64,000 bases of DNA, from positions 217,066,547-217,130,546 of the forward strand of contig CM056995.1 in NCBI GenBank assembly GCA_029891345.1, in the 5' to 3' direction. Below are positions 36,601 through 48,600 of the stretch, piece by piece; within the stretch, counting starts at the first letter, position 1, and each line of letters opens with the position of its first letter. This stretch comes from Dryococelus australis (Eukaryota; Arthropoda; Insecta; Phasmatodea; Phasmatidae). The notes under the pieces were generated by a model that saw nothing but the letters and a program-made list of their open reading frames with translations, was not told where the DNA came from and did no database searches. The position numbers and the translations under genes are program-made.

Positions 36601-39600
36601 AAATGTTTCAGCAAAAAACCTTGCACGTTTTAATAAATGTGTTTCGGTGCAGTTGTACTTTTAAAAACGCAGAATATTATACATATAATCTCCTCGAAAA
36701 TCATCGGGATGGCAGTTATTTTGGAAAATTGTGGCCAAAAGTTTCAGCAATTACTCTTACCTGTAATAGGAGGAAATATATACTTCTATATAAGCTAAGA
36801 GAGCATGAAGTTCTCTACAAAAAAATTTCCTGGAATGTTTTTCGTGTCTCTTGCAATTTTAGAGATATTCACGTCTAACCATTCATAGTCTTAACAATAA
36901 TACACAATATATTTTCCACAGTGCAGCCCTCTTGCAGAACCTATTCAAAAATTACAATTTGTCCAATTCTTGAAAAAGCCAGAACATTGCTTATGTTTCG
37001 AATAGTGTGCTTTTCACTACAGTGTCCTTCCCATTTGCACATTACATTCAACTTAATGGTACACTCGTGCACTTGCATTTCTTGTTACCGTTGCACTTGT
37101 TTTTAAAACCACATTTAATCACTTCAATAAAAGTTTTCGTAGCCAGTGGAAGTGTTGTCCAGCTTGGTTTCCAATTTGAGTCCTAGTATTTTTCCAGTCC
37201 CCAGTTTCTCTGACTAAGAGATGATGGGACCGCAAGTAAAGTACTTGACCAGCATGAAAGGTGGCACGTGTGACATACTGCAGTACAGTATTCTTTTCGC
37301 GGGCCTACCTATTTTGCAAAATTTCCTTCGTGTCACTGTTAGTTTCTCCCCCACATGTTCGATCATACATAACTAGGACAACCTTCTCAACTGCTTTGAA
37401 CTGCTCCTGGGGTACCACAGATACAGGCTGAGATAGCTCTGCATAAACGTAAGTAACTTCAGAGTAAGATGTAAGATTTCAATGTACCCCAAGCTTTATA
37501 TTTTCCACACTACGTGAAAAATGGCACACTATCACAGCCCGTTACTTTTTTTAAAAAAGTTCTCAATCTTGCTGAAAAGTGCTGATAAGAATTTATCCAG
37601 AGGTGTCCGTAAACTCTCCGTAAAATTACGGACACGTTGATTTTCAAAAACACTTCATAAAATTCACGGAACCTCTCCGTTAATTCCCTATGTGTTTTGT
37701 TGTACTTCTAGTTAGAAATTAAAACAAAATAAATATTAAAAATTATTTAATTATGTGGGTGTTCTACTATGTGTAAAAAATATATTAAAAAAGTTAAAAC
37801 GTTTTATACTTACGCAAGATTTAAACCCGAGTCCAAAAGTTGCAAGTTCACGAACCTAACCACTTGCCTACAATGCTCACACGGTGAAACTGGTATAAAT
37901 TTTTAATTTCTGTATTAGTCACGTAAGCAACATTTTTAGTTTCTGTTTGGTGTTGCATACGCCTGTTGCTACTTTTTAATGTTTGCAGTAACTGCTCTTA
38001 GTGACATGGATAACCTTAACTGACGCAGAAACGATAATTTTCCAGTTACAGTGGCTAAGAAAGTTTCGTGTAGAATATTCATTGTTCGTCCCCGAAAGCC
38101 GAAGTTATAGGAACGGAGATTTTCCGTATTTTGTATTTATGCACTTAAGTCCGTTTTTCGTCATTAAGCATTGCGTTTCCGTATATTTACTGTGCATTTT
38201 CGCAAACATTTCCGTATATATACAGAAAATTTTAACGGTGTAGCTTTGGAAGAACAACAATGCTCTTGTCAGACTGCCAAGTGATACTGCAGTTATTGTA
38301 TGTATACGAATGAATCTGAACCTTTCCCCTGAACCAAAACCTATCAAAAGTTCTACAGCTTTCATTTCCTTGAAAAAGGCAATTGCTAAAAATACGTCGG
38401 CTTAGACAGTGCGTTCAAGGACTTGACTATGCCCCTTTCGTACAGCTTCAGTAGCATGAAAAATAAGTCTCGTCTGCTTCTTCGTGGAAACAGTGAAGCG
38501 GTATTGAATGGCCACTCGCACTATTCGTGTCAGCTGTAGATAATTGTGTTGCAATAATTTATCTTCCTGGAGGCTTGCCTAGCTGGGAAACATAGAGTGA
38601 AAAATAACCAGCAGCAACTCTTCAGTATGCTCGCTCAGATTTGGCAGTCTTTGGGAAGTGGAGATGACGAAAGTACTCTGCTATATATTCCAAAATATCT
38701 ATGTATTTGTTTGTAGTTCCTTAAACTGTTCCCAATAAAGGTATCAAATACTAAGTCGTTGAACTCCTAGATAAATGTTTGTGACCTGTAAATTCATTCA
38801 CAGTCTTGAAATGTTGAAGATTTCTTTAGAGGAATCATATGGACAGTTGCAGCAGACTTATTATAGCTGAATACTCTGGAATTTCAGAGCTTATTTGTCC
38901 AAACTCCTTTTAAATTGCTAGAAAATCTTAATTTCCATATCTGAAATCGATGGTCGGAATGTTTGATTTTTCTTTTTTGAAGAAGTATCCAAATCACCAC
39001 CTCTGATTTGACAAGGCGAGTGTTTGAAACGCAGGCTGAGTGGTCTAAACAATGGAGAGTTGCTTCGAAGAATATTGGTTTTGTGTATCGTTAAATTAGG
39101 TAACACCCCTTGCGTGTCGAGCAGCTCCAGAGACTTATTCACACCTCCATGTCTCCTTCGTCCAATCGTTTCCTTTCCTTGCGCGAAGTGGCCAAACGTC
39201 AGTAGAGCTACTATAGTACGGATACATAATTTCTTCGAAGAGTTCCACAAAGGCCACACTTCAATCTCCTACGCCCTCGCTTAGTTTTCCTTTGGCTACT
39301 GGCCATTTGTATTTGCGATAGAAATGTTGGTATTTCACCAGGCCATTCAGAATTAGCTTATTCGGGTATTGAACGTCTACAATTCGTGGGCAGGCACCCA
39401 GGATGCATTCCAAGTGTGAAAACGGATCTCTGCTCAAACGTATTTCGGAATAAAACTAGGCAGGAAGTCAATCTTATCCTAAAAGTAGAATTCCCTTAGT
39501 TATTGGCATACTTGGGCAAGGGGAAAGTGCAGTCTGTTCTAGGCTTTTAGGCAAAGACCCGAAAATTTCGCGAATTATACTTGACAAACTGTATCTAAGT

Positions 39601-42600
39601 TTCTTCTTCTACTGGTGTAGATTTATTATATACGTCCCAGACGACTTTAACGAACTTGCTGGGGAAACTGGCACCACCTACTGTGTCACTAAGCGTAAGG
39701 TTAAAACTGTATAAACACTCAGAAAACTACTGAATGGTGTTGTAATGCACAAAAGGCTGTGGAGTCTAGCATGTTGCTCGGTGAATCCATGCAAGATATG
39801 GGTCTCTAACAGGGGGGTGGGATGAGGGTCCCACAGAGCATACTTTATGGAGTATGATGAATGGTGGGTGCTTTTTGCAGGACCAGAAGCCGCAGAGTGG
39901 CCCAGGGTGTTGCTGGCTGCCGCGGGCCTAGTGGGCATGTCTGTAGCCTTTCCCACAATCTATCTGTTCACGGGTGAACTGCTGCCGACGGTGGTCCGCA
40001 ATGCTGGCATGGGGTCCACCTCAATGTGCGCGCGCATCGGCTCCATGGTAGCGCCTTTCGTCTCCTCGCTGGTGAGTCTGCACCTCTCAACTCATCCTGT
40101 GTGTTAGGCGTCACTGGTTCTTGTTTTCTACTCCTAGTCTCCCTACTTCACTGTTTTTCTACTTCGCCTACGCCCTGCCTTCCTACTTAGCTGTTTCCCT
40201 ACTTCACATACGCCTACCCATACTACTTAACTGTTTTCTAAAGAACTAAAGAACCTTACTCCGCCCTTAGCTAGTTTCCTGGTGCCTAATTCACAGTATA
40301 CATGAGCCACAATTCTATACTACTCTATTCCGTTCTTTAAAATGTTATCTTTGGTATGGGTCATTTAATAACATGTGCATAATTCTGTTTAGCAGTCCTT
40401 ACTGAAATAATTTCCTGTGGCAAATATAGGAACAATTAAAATGTCGTACGGAATATGTGAAAACTTTTATTCTACTGAATAAAAGTATGGAATTATGGCT
40501 CCTGTATACCAGACTTTAAAAAAAATGTTCACTATCACCATGCAATCAGTGTCTCAGAAATGTACAAATTATTCTAGGTTGTGGGAAAAAAGTGTAGGGG
40601 GATAATATGCTACATGTTATGAGCCTGCGTTTTTCTCTTTGTACCTCATTCTATCTTATTCAATGGCCATCTGCTCTCTGTTAAATTATCTCTGGCTTGT
40701 TATTAAATTGAAAATTATTTCAAGCACATGATTAATCTGTTAAACTATCTTGTACCAGTTAAACATTTTAAATATTAAAAAATGCTCTCATTGTACACTA
40801 CGAGTGCTAAAGACGCAGTTTTTTTTATCATATAGGCCATTTTTTAACATTCTTCCAATAGGCCAAATTATGAGATTGATAACCCTCTAGGTCTGGCCGC
40901 TTCTACCAAAACTGAATACGGTATTATAACATCCCTAATTTATTTACACTCACGATGTATCGTAATTTAACTGGTGTGGAAAATCACCGACGAGGTGGAT
41001 AAATTAAGATAATGCGTTACGAATTGGCAGAACAGACTGTAAAATCAATCGGTAAACAGCCTACGATCGGTACGCTATGGATATATGCATATAGGCAGCA
41101 TAACATTCTTGGATGTGTGCAAATGGTTTTGAGCATGAGCTCGATGTACTTTCAGAATTGCTGTGGAAACACTTGCAAAACGCATATCGGGTTCAACGAT
41201 ATAGTTCCTGTATATGGCCAACAGTTTTATAAATAGTTGGGCAGGCTTACCTCGAGGTAGAATAGCACAAAAGTTTGAGGTCTGCTGAAATGACTAGGGA
41301 GACAGAGGAGCCGGGATCAAGGAGGAGAAGATAGACGGCAGACAACAGATGGAATAGCAAGAGACACATGCAATACACTACTGGATGCCAGATATTGCTT
41401 TTTACTGTGCCAGGAAACATTTACACAGATAGTTTATTCGCTCGGCAACGTATCGATTGTAGATTGAATTTGTTGTGGGTTTGCTTGAAATGGATGGAGT
41501 AAGGAGCTCCTCAATGGGGTCGATTGCTCTTTATGTAAGAGAGCCTATTTTGTATTGCTAATGATTCTTAACGTCTATACATCGTGAGAGATAATGCTCA
41601 ATAAATAACCTTCCGAACATTTCCGAAAAAGTAAAATTATGCAAGTTGCAGAGTTGTTTGGAGAGGTACGATGCATGTGATCGTACAGAGCTCCAAATCT
41701 TAAGAGGAGTTTTAATCATTACATGACCGCTATTGTACGTTACCTATGTTTTTACTAACGAGTCTTTTTACGGGCTGCTGTGGGTCGTCTCTTTATGGAC
41801 GACCTCGTCATAAAGCGGCTGTCTCTGAGCTGTTGGAGAGTGAAAGTATTCGCCATATGGAATTGCACGCATGTTCCAATCCAATCTAGAGAGTATAATA
41901 CATTGTTAGGAGACACCTGGCAGCTTGCCGTCAGCAGCGACTCTGCAACTGCGATCGACTCTATAAGAAGATGGGTCATGATGCTTCAATAACTCTTAGA
42001 CTACCTCGTACTAAGCATGAACACTGTGTACATCCTGCATCTCTTTCAGTGATCATATCCCTAGTCGCCTATCATAGACGGTTATCTTCTGTCCTGCGGT
42101 GCTTGGGTCCCACTGAGCCACAAAAGGGCACAAATCGTACATTAGATACAAAATAACCCTAGAATGTAAAGGGAATTAACACCAAAAATTAAGAAGTTTT
42201 ATTTTTAATAAGGTGAGTTCAGCTAACTACATCAACCCACCTTGTGGACAGTTCAACCAGAACAACACACTATCAAGTTTGACAATTGAAAATGTCAATA
42301 CTCGGTCTAATTGAGTTAAGGATAGATTAATTAAAGGCACTTAAGGCCTCTATCAGCTCGTGAAAAAAAAAAACAATTTTCGAGTGAACGCAGTCATTCA
42401 CTTTTCAATAACCACTCGCAGTGACGAGGATTCAGGCTGCTGTCTCAAAGCGTCACGTCAAACAGGCGTGACTGAAACAAGAACACTATGAAGTCTAAAA
42501 TCATTCAAAATAATAAAAGTTGATAATGAAGGCTACACATTTTAAGTACTCAAGATACACTGATAATAGCAAAGAAAATTTCACACGCAACAAATTGTCG

Positions 42601-45600
42601 CGGAACAATTCTAAGAATCGAACAGTAAACGCCAAAATATATGAGCGTCTCACAAGGGGATAATACTTCTAGTAGGACACAATATTAAAAACATTAAACG
42701 CTTTAACGATCTACAAAGAAGACACTGTGCCAATATTTAAATCAAATGCCTTCTCAGACGATACAACAAAATTAAAGGGACGAACCGAAAGGCGGCATTC
42801 TGCAGCCCGTCAAAGCTCCGAACGGAAATTCAAATTAAAACTTTCCATTAAAAAGGGATATTCCCTTACAGGCCGGTTAGAGGCACCTAACAAGCCCTAA
42901 CAAATAAATGAAGAGACATAATGCAAAAGGGAAAAGAGGTTACTAAACAAGTAATGAGTGGAAGCCATAGTTGACAATTAAGGTGTTGACAGCCAAATGG
43001 GGCGATGAGCTTGACTAGAATAAGTGCTTTAACACCCGAAATGTCTAAATAATGCTGGCCAGACAGACTTAAAAAATACAAATAAAGTTCATGAAATATA
43101 CTAGAAAAATATCAAGCACAATATAAATTTACGACAAGCCAAAAAGGCAACACTGTCATTAAATCAATTTAAAAGGGGCCAAAACACACATTACGGCCCC
43201 CAACTCACTATTTCAAACGATCAACTTCTCATTAAATCCCAATATGCAACTACTAACATATTCAAAAACCTTGAAAAGAATTCACCACGGAATTGATATT
43301 ACATTTTGGTGAAGCTCACACGAAAACACTGGTAGCTACAAAATGCTAGTCCACAGGCCTATCGGAGTATCATGTCATCGCAGCACTGCGTTGAGGCCAG
43401 ACTGCCTACACCTGAGGTAGATCGAGAAGTGCCTTCAGTGGGAAAAAATATTAATGCCGAAGCCACCGGAGGGGTACACGCAATCGGGAGGGGAAAAGGG
43501 ATAGGGGAAGCCATGGATTAAGGAAGGGGAAAGAGACATCACATGGAGGTCAGCGCGAGCGCAGTGATAAAGGTGGCGGCTAAACTAGAACAAATCGGCG
43601 CTAGTGTCGCTGAGGAATATCGCAACTGTCACAGTCCTGTATAGAGGGCGCCCCATAACCTTAAGAAAGCAGGGTAGATCAATGGAAATTTCAAATCTTC
43701 GACCGTGCCCAACGAACACGTTGCATCACTTAAAGGTCCTTTGTAGTTTTTTAGGTTATTTTTAGTGTTTTCCACTTTTCCCATACCCTTGTATCTCGAC
43801 GTTATGGTATTCTCTATAACTATGTGGAACTCAGCTGTACAATGAGTCATGTGAAAACCTGTTCTGTCCTTAATTTTTGCATGTCAGTGTACTTTTAGTA
43901 AGCTGTATTTAGTGCTTTTGTAGCCCAATCATGTCTCAAAGATGTGGTAATGGAAATATGTCAACAATTAGTTTGGTACAACCAGATTTCTAGAAATTAA
44001 TACACAAATACATTCGTAAAAAAAATTTAAAACAACAAAGCAACACTATAGAAGGCCTAGGCAAAAACATTTAAAGATATAATTGACAATCTTGTAAACG
44101 AAAAGTTTCACCTAATAGGAACACCATTTTTTTGTATAGAGAGATACAATAGAGAGATACAATAGTGAGTAGCAGTGAATAAAACTATCATACAACAAAT
44201 TTATAACCCTTTCACTTTCAAAATGTCTTACTACAGAACTAAAGAATTTGAAAATAGTCATCGGTAAAGATGTGAATCCTAAAAATCGCCTGGTTAAATT
44301 AATTAGTCTTAAGTAATAAAATTCACTCACAACATCCCGGTAATGGTAGCAGGAGGTCAAATATATATGCAATATGCATTAAAAGTATTTGTGTGTGTGA
44401 CAAATTTTTGTTAAAATCAGTAATTTAGTATTTTCTACCTAAGTGCGAAACACTTTAAGAAATTTTACGTTTAAAATTCAAATAAAATTTAATGTAAGAT
44501 TACGAAAACAATTTTTGTAATAGCTTTTCAACATATCCAACAGATGTCTTACATTTGGAGACACTGGTAGGCTGGATGAAATTTCTTAGTCGCTTATAGC
44601 ATTTAAGTTTTTGTGGTTGTCGACGGTCTAGATAGTTGAGGAAACGAGTTTTCCTGAACAGTATCGCTATGTAGGAGCAATATTAGCAAACTAAACTTGG
44701 TGCTACTTATATAAGGCGACCTTCATAGCTTATGGGCAATAAGTTCGTCCCTAAAGTCTTAACTTACATTGAACCTGAATAAATTTCATTATTTGTATTC
44801 TAAAAACTTACAGAGGGCACAAAATATTATATTCAAGAAGTTGTCAACAATTTTTACTCAAATATGTAAGTGTAGAACAAAACTGGATATATTCTTTCTG
44901 TATTCGAACTTCTCTGCACTGTAGATCGCCAAAATGCAATTTCTTCGTCAAACGGTGTATTCTACGGTGCCTCGAAATTTATTTGATTACTTTGGTCAAA
45001 TATTCTAATTTGGTACAGTTTTCATTGGTCAGATGATGTGTTTTGGTACCGTTTTCATTGGTCAAATATTTGAAAGAAAATGTTCGTTTTTTGGGGCTAA
45101 AATATTTACCAAAAGTTTCCTAGGTAAGAAATCAGTGTCTGTTAATAAATGGGAACATTAAAAAGTGCACCTTTTTATAGTTGTTAAACTTAATTTGAGC
45201 TTACCACTAACTTACACATGCAGGTTGGAAGATTGCTTGCTTATTAAATGTAAATGTAAGTGTCATTTATTTTAAAATATTATTTTTAAATTTCTCCCCT
45301 CTTTTGGAAATTTGTACATTTTACTGAATCTTGTCTAGGGTGCATTAAAAGTAAAGGTAAATTGCAAGATATAAACTCCGCTAAGTCTTACAGTTTTATG
45401 GCCACTTCAAATGAAAAGATGCGCAGATTTATAAAAGGTTGCAGTAAACCTCAGCATTTTGCTACACTTATATTTTTTACACAGCCATATATGTATGCAT
45501 ATAGGAGTCGTTTCAAATCTTTCATCGGCCCCTTCAATGCCTCGTATAAAATCGGCATCAATTCATTGCGGCCGATAATTTGAACTACATTCGTACATAA

Positions 45601-48600
45601 CCTATTGACTAATACTTGTACAGCACAACCACGTATGCTAGTACTGGGCACGTGGCACACTATATTTGAGGAAAGTAATGTGTTGACAGAACCGAGTGAG
45701 CATCTACATCCCTCCTTTACTGTTCGGGTGTTTCCCACTTGTGGCGGCCATGTTGTGTCTGCTGCTGCCGGAGACGACCGGCAGGGACCTGCCAGACACG
45801 CTGGAAGAAGGAGAAAATTTCAGGTATGGATATTACCACTGTTACTTTATTGCACCCAGAGAATTGTATAATACACGTGTGTTTGTAGTGTTTACGGCAA
45901 AGTGAGCACTTTTTATATCATCAGTGTCTATAAATACGTAAATGTCCTTCAGCACACACTGGCATGCATGCCCTAAGTTGGCAGCCAATTAATGAAACTA
46001 TTCCTATACCTTGGCCTTGCATTTAGTGGAATATTTTAATGTATAACCACCAAAGTCGGTGGTTATTTTTTTATACATGCGATAGACTAAAAGTTGTAAA
46101 AAGCAGCGACATTTGGTGAAGTGTTGCAATGTAAGCTAGTGCTTGCTGAGTGCTATACACTCAGCGTACGCAGCAGCAACCAGCAACCAGAGTGGGGCCG
46201 GGAGAAGCTTGCTGTACTGCGGCCACTCACGTGAGAGCGGCGAGGCACCCATTACACGCGTGTCGATACGTAAATAGCACTACTACATTTAAGTGGCCGA
46301 TCTGCAAACTAGCAAACAATTAGGTATAGCACAGAGCAAAACATAGCTTACCTTGCAACTGCTCACCACACGCTGCTGTTATAAAGAATAAACTGATTTA
46401 GGGGTAGAAGCTTAAACTCGATTAGCATCCAATTTGATAGTATGGGCTTTACTAAAGTATTTCACTCAAAAAGCTGTTGGACGTTATCTCTGGAATAAGC
46501 TCACAATTGGCTCAGTACAATATGAGCTATAGAGCTACTGAATTTACCGATTAAATGCTGCCTGAATAAAAAATGGCGTTTCCTCTTGAGCCGCTGGCAT
46601 GTTGCGCGCTATACTTAGTGGCGCTATCTGTGTTTACGTTAATCAGCGATCTCGCGTGCAATTTTAGCCTCCTCCTCCTGTTTCCTCTCTGTGCCCCATG
46701 TTCCTTGGTTCCCACTCTCCCCACGCATGCGCATTTACTGTCCATCGACTAGCTTAGCCTACCTTAATGTAACTGGGAAGTCGCTATTAGACTTCTACTC
46801 CCTAGCTGCACTACTAGCGTACTTCGATACAGCTGACCGATCACTTCATAGCGCATTTAGCTATGGAACGGCGAGTCTTGAGTGTAAGTGACTGCAGTTG
46901 GCCATTTTAAACTCATTCGTAGTTTTTTAATTGTGGCATTGTGTTGAAGTGTTTCGGGCCTGCTGTTATTTAGTATGTCTTTTCTAAATTCTAGTTTGGT
47001 AGCCTTTCAAAATTCCCTTTAGTGTAACTAAAGCTGCTTCACGGCAGTATAGTTTTCCATTTTAATGTGTTGTGTCCGTGATACTTGGCCGCCCTGTCTA
47101 GTCAGCAGTTTTTTTTATACACTCGTAGGCCATTTGCTACGAAACATTGGGTGTCATTTGAACCACATATTTTAATTTGTTCGCTATTTTCTTAGGATCC
47201 CATTTCATTGTTGTGTGTAAATTTTTGTAATGAGCACTTTGGTTAGGGTCCTTAAGACCGGACCTTATTAGATTTCGCTGCCTCTTTTAATTGTTTTTTT
47301 ATTTATTCTATTCAAATGAGGGATGTTTTTAGGGTTTTTGCTATTGTGCGTCATTCGTGAATTTTTCTGAGTTTTTGTCAATCCATTATATATTTTTACC
47401 AAATTTTTGCCATTTAAGAATTTATTATTTACTCGTTTGTTGTTAATTTAATCAAAGCATTTCATTAAGGTCGCAGCAAGCAATTTTTTTACTATTTTAT
47501 TTTATTACATTTTAATATTTCTGGAATGGCGTGTATAATTGTGTAAGACTCGCTGCGCTCCATCTCTCATTTTACGGGTTATGTATTCATCACTGTTCCG
47601 TTAGTCACTTCGTAAAGTCTGTTGTCGTTAGTGCGCTCGCAGATTATTGTTGTCTCCCCTCACAAGCACCAGGGGACACTGACATTAGATGACAGACATA
47701 AGACATCGATCTAGTGTCCGCGTATTTTTATTCATGCCGATGGCCTAGGTTCTCCATCTCGGTGGCCCTGTGGCTCTTGTTTTCTTATTGCACCGTGCCT
47801 CTCATAACCCTGCTTTGCTGTTCGGGTCTGGTTCCATCCCCTCGGCCTCCACTCAGGGACACCGTAACATTATCCCCTTGGTCGAAAAGGTGGCTGTCCT
47901 CAGCCGCCATGTGTGTAGGAGGCACGATAATGAGTAATAGCCGCCAGCACTGGAAATCTGGTTGCTCGTGTGAATGAGCTGTCTAAAATGTCCTCGAGAG
48001 CCCATTCAACGTGGCTGCAGATTTCGCAAAGTTATGTTGTATTGCTTATGTATATTGAGTGTCCTTGCACACTTATTTGAATCTCGTCTTTTAAGAGTAT
48101 GAGAGAGAGCTGTGGAATATTATGTACACAATTAATTTATCATCTGGTGCTACAATAAGAATAAATTACCAATTTTAAATGTTTTTAATACACAATTTGT
48201 ACTTTAGTATTACATTCGTATTAAAAAGTCAATCTTATATTTAAAACTTTAAATTACAACAATTATTTCTTAGTGTAATGGTTATGTAAATTAAAATATA
48301 TAGTCAACACAGCAGTCCCGGTGATGTATATTAATCAGTTAAAATTCAGTCTTTGATTTTGTATTTCGGAAATCCATGCATGGTGATACCTTTCCATAAC
48401 TCTTCAGAGCGATCCTACAGTATTCCCTGTACGTATGATAGAGATGCACGGACAAAAATGGCGAAACAAAAGTTTACTAAGTGAATACTTCAAACAGGCT
48501 ACAAGATTACTCGGCCAATAATATGTTGTAATGAAACGTCTACAGTCACTGTTCATAAAATAAATCGTTAATATGTATTATAGGTGTGTAATATATATCA

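Noticed and set aside
37813-37895. tRNA-like minus-strand sequence with a GGTTTAAATC B box
   Set aside because: Only partial similarity to tRNA arms; I could not fold a convincing cloverleaf.
41755-41992. Overlapping 70-74-codon frames on both strands
   Set aside because: No domain, no fit to SLC22 phases. Chance frames in a GC-moderate intron patch.
42180-43640. Possible LTR retroelement remnant
   Set aside because: Composition differs slightly from its surroundings, but no LTR pair, primer site or pol motif was found.
46560-46890. Possible extra exon (ATG frame followed by GTAAGT at about 46885)
   Set aside because: It would break the phase between exons 9 and 10, and the encoded peptide matches no SLC22 segment.
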